Shown here: piece after piece, positions 5,506 through 5,509 of the stretch | How the letters are laid out: each line of letters opens with the position of its first letter | Numbering within the stretch: the stretch's first letter is position 1 | Assembly (NCBI GenBank): GCA_002382755.1 | Contig: DFZT01000069.1 | Span: 1-5,509, forward strand | Direction of reading: 5' to 3' | Source: Firmicutes bacterium UBA4049 | GTDB lineage: Bacteria > Bacillota > Desulfotomaculia > Desulfotomaculales > Nap2-2B | DNA: 5,509 nucleotides | Translations under genes and position numbers: made by a program | Notes under the pieces: model-generated | What the model was told of the DNA's origin: nothing | The model's input: only the letters and a program-made list of their open reading frames with translations | Database searches by the model: none

Positions 5506-5509
5506 CGTT

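Overview
The window holds four genes, all on the minus strand, in the transcription order ppx/gppA-type phosphatase, spoIIE, tilS, ftsH (5' end only). It suggests an endospore-forming Firmicute of the Clostridia, probably in the Desulfotomaculum/Pelotomaculum/Moorella range. SpoIIE occurs only in endospore formers, and the spoIIE-tilS-ftsH block is a classic Firmicute arrangement. A Ppx/GppA gene just upstream of spoIIE is, as far as I recall, common in Clostridia. Base composition is near half GC by eye. The genus is inference; no rRNA or other phylogenetic marker is present.

Layout in transcription order (right to left). Positions 5422-5505 carry a 30-bp perfect inverted repeat with a 24-nt loop, a REP- or MITE-like element in the leader of the phosphatase gene. 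Next come ppx (5397-4507, ATG), a 119-nt regulatory gap, spoIIE (4387-1847, GTG), a 40-nt gap, tilS (1806-382, TTG), an 86-nt gap, and ftsH from its TTG start at 295 to the window edge (98 codons visible). I saw no convincing Rho-independent terminator, tRNA, rRNA, CRISPR array, transposase gene or broken gene. No gene-free stretch exceeds about 120 nt.

Regulation. The gap upstream of spoIIE contains a perfect TATAAT box and an ATGACA box separated by 21 bp. This unusually long spacing is the hallmark of Spo0A-activated sigma-A promoters such as B. subtilis spoIIE and spoIIG. A near-consensus Spo0A box (TGTCGAT) lies farther upstream, directly after the ppx stop codon. The predicted spoIIE mRNA would begin with a 7-bp stem-loop. 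ftsH appears to have its own strong sigma-A promoter (TTGAAA, 17 bp, extended TGTTAAAAT) whose -35 box overlaps the tilS stop codon. A weaker promoter candidate lies before tilS.

How the genes relate. SpoIIE is the membrane PP2C phosphatase that activates sigma-F in the forespore. FtsH is the membrane AAA+ protease known in B. subtilis to degrade SpoIIE. TilS makes lysidine in tRNA-Ile2 and is essential for decoding AUA. Ppx/GppA acts on polyphosphate or pppGpp. The hpt gene that often sits between tilS and ftsH in Firmicutes is absent here. Overall this is a conserved core locus. Its less ordinary parts are the palindromic element, the spoIIE promoter architecture and the 5' hairpin; I did not find a wholly new system.
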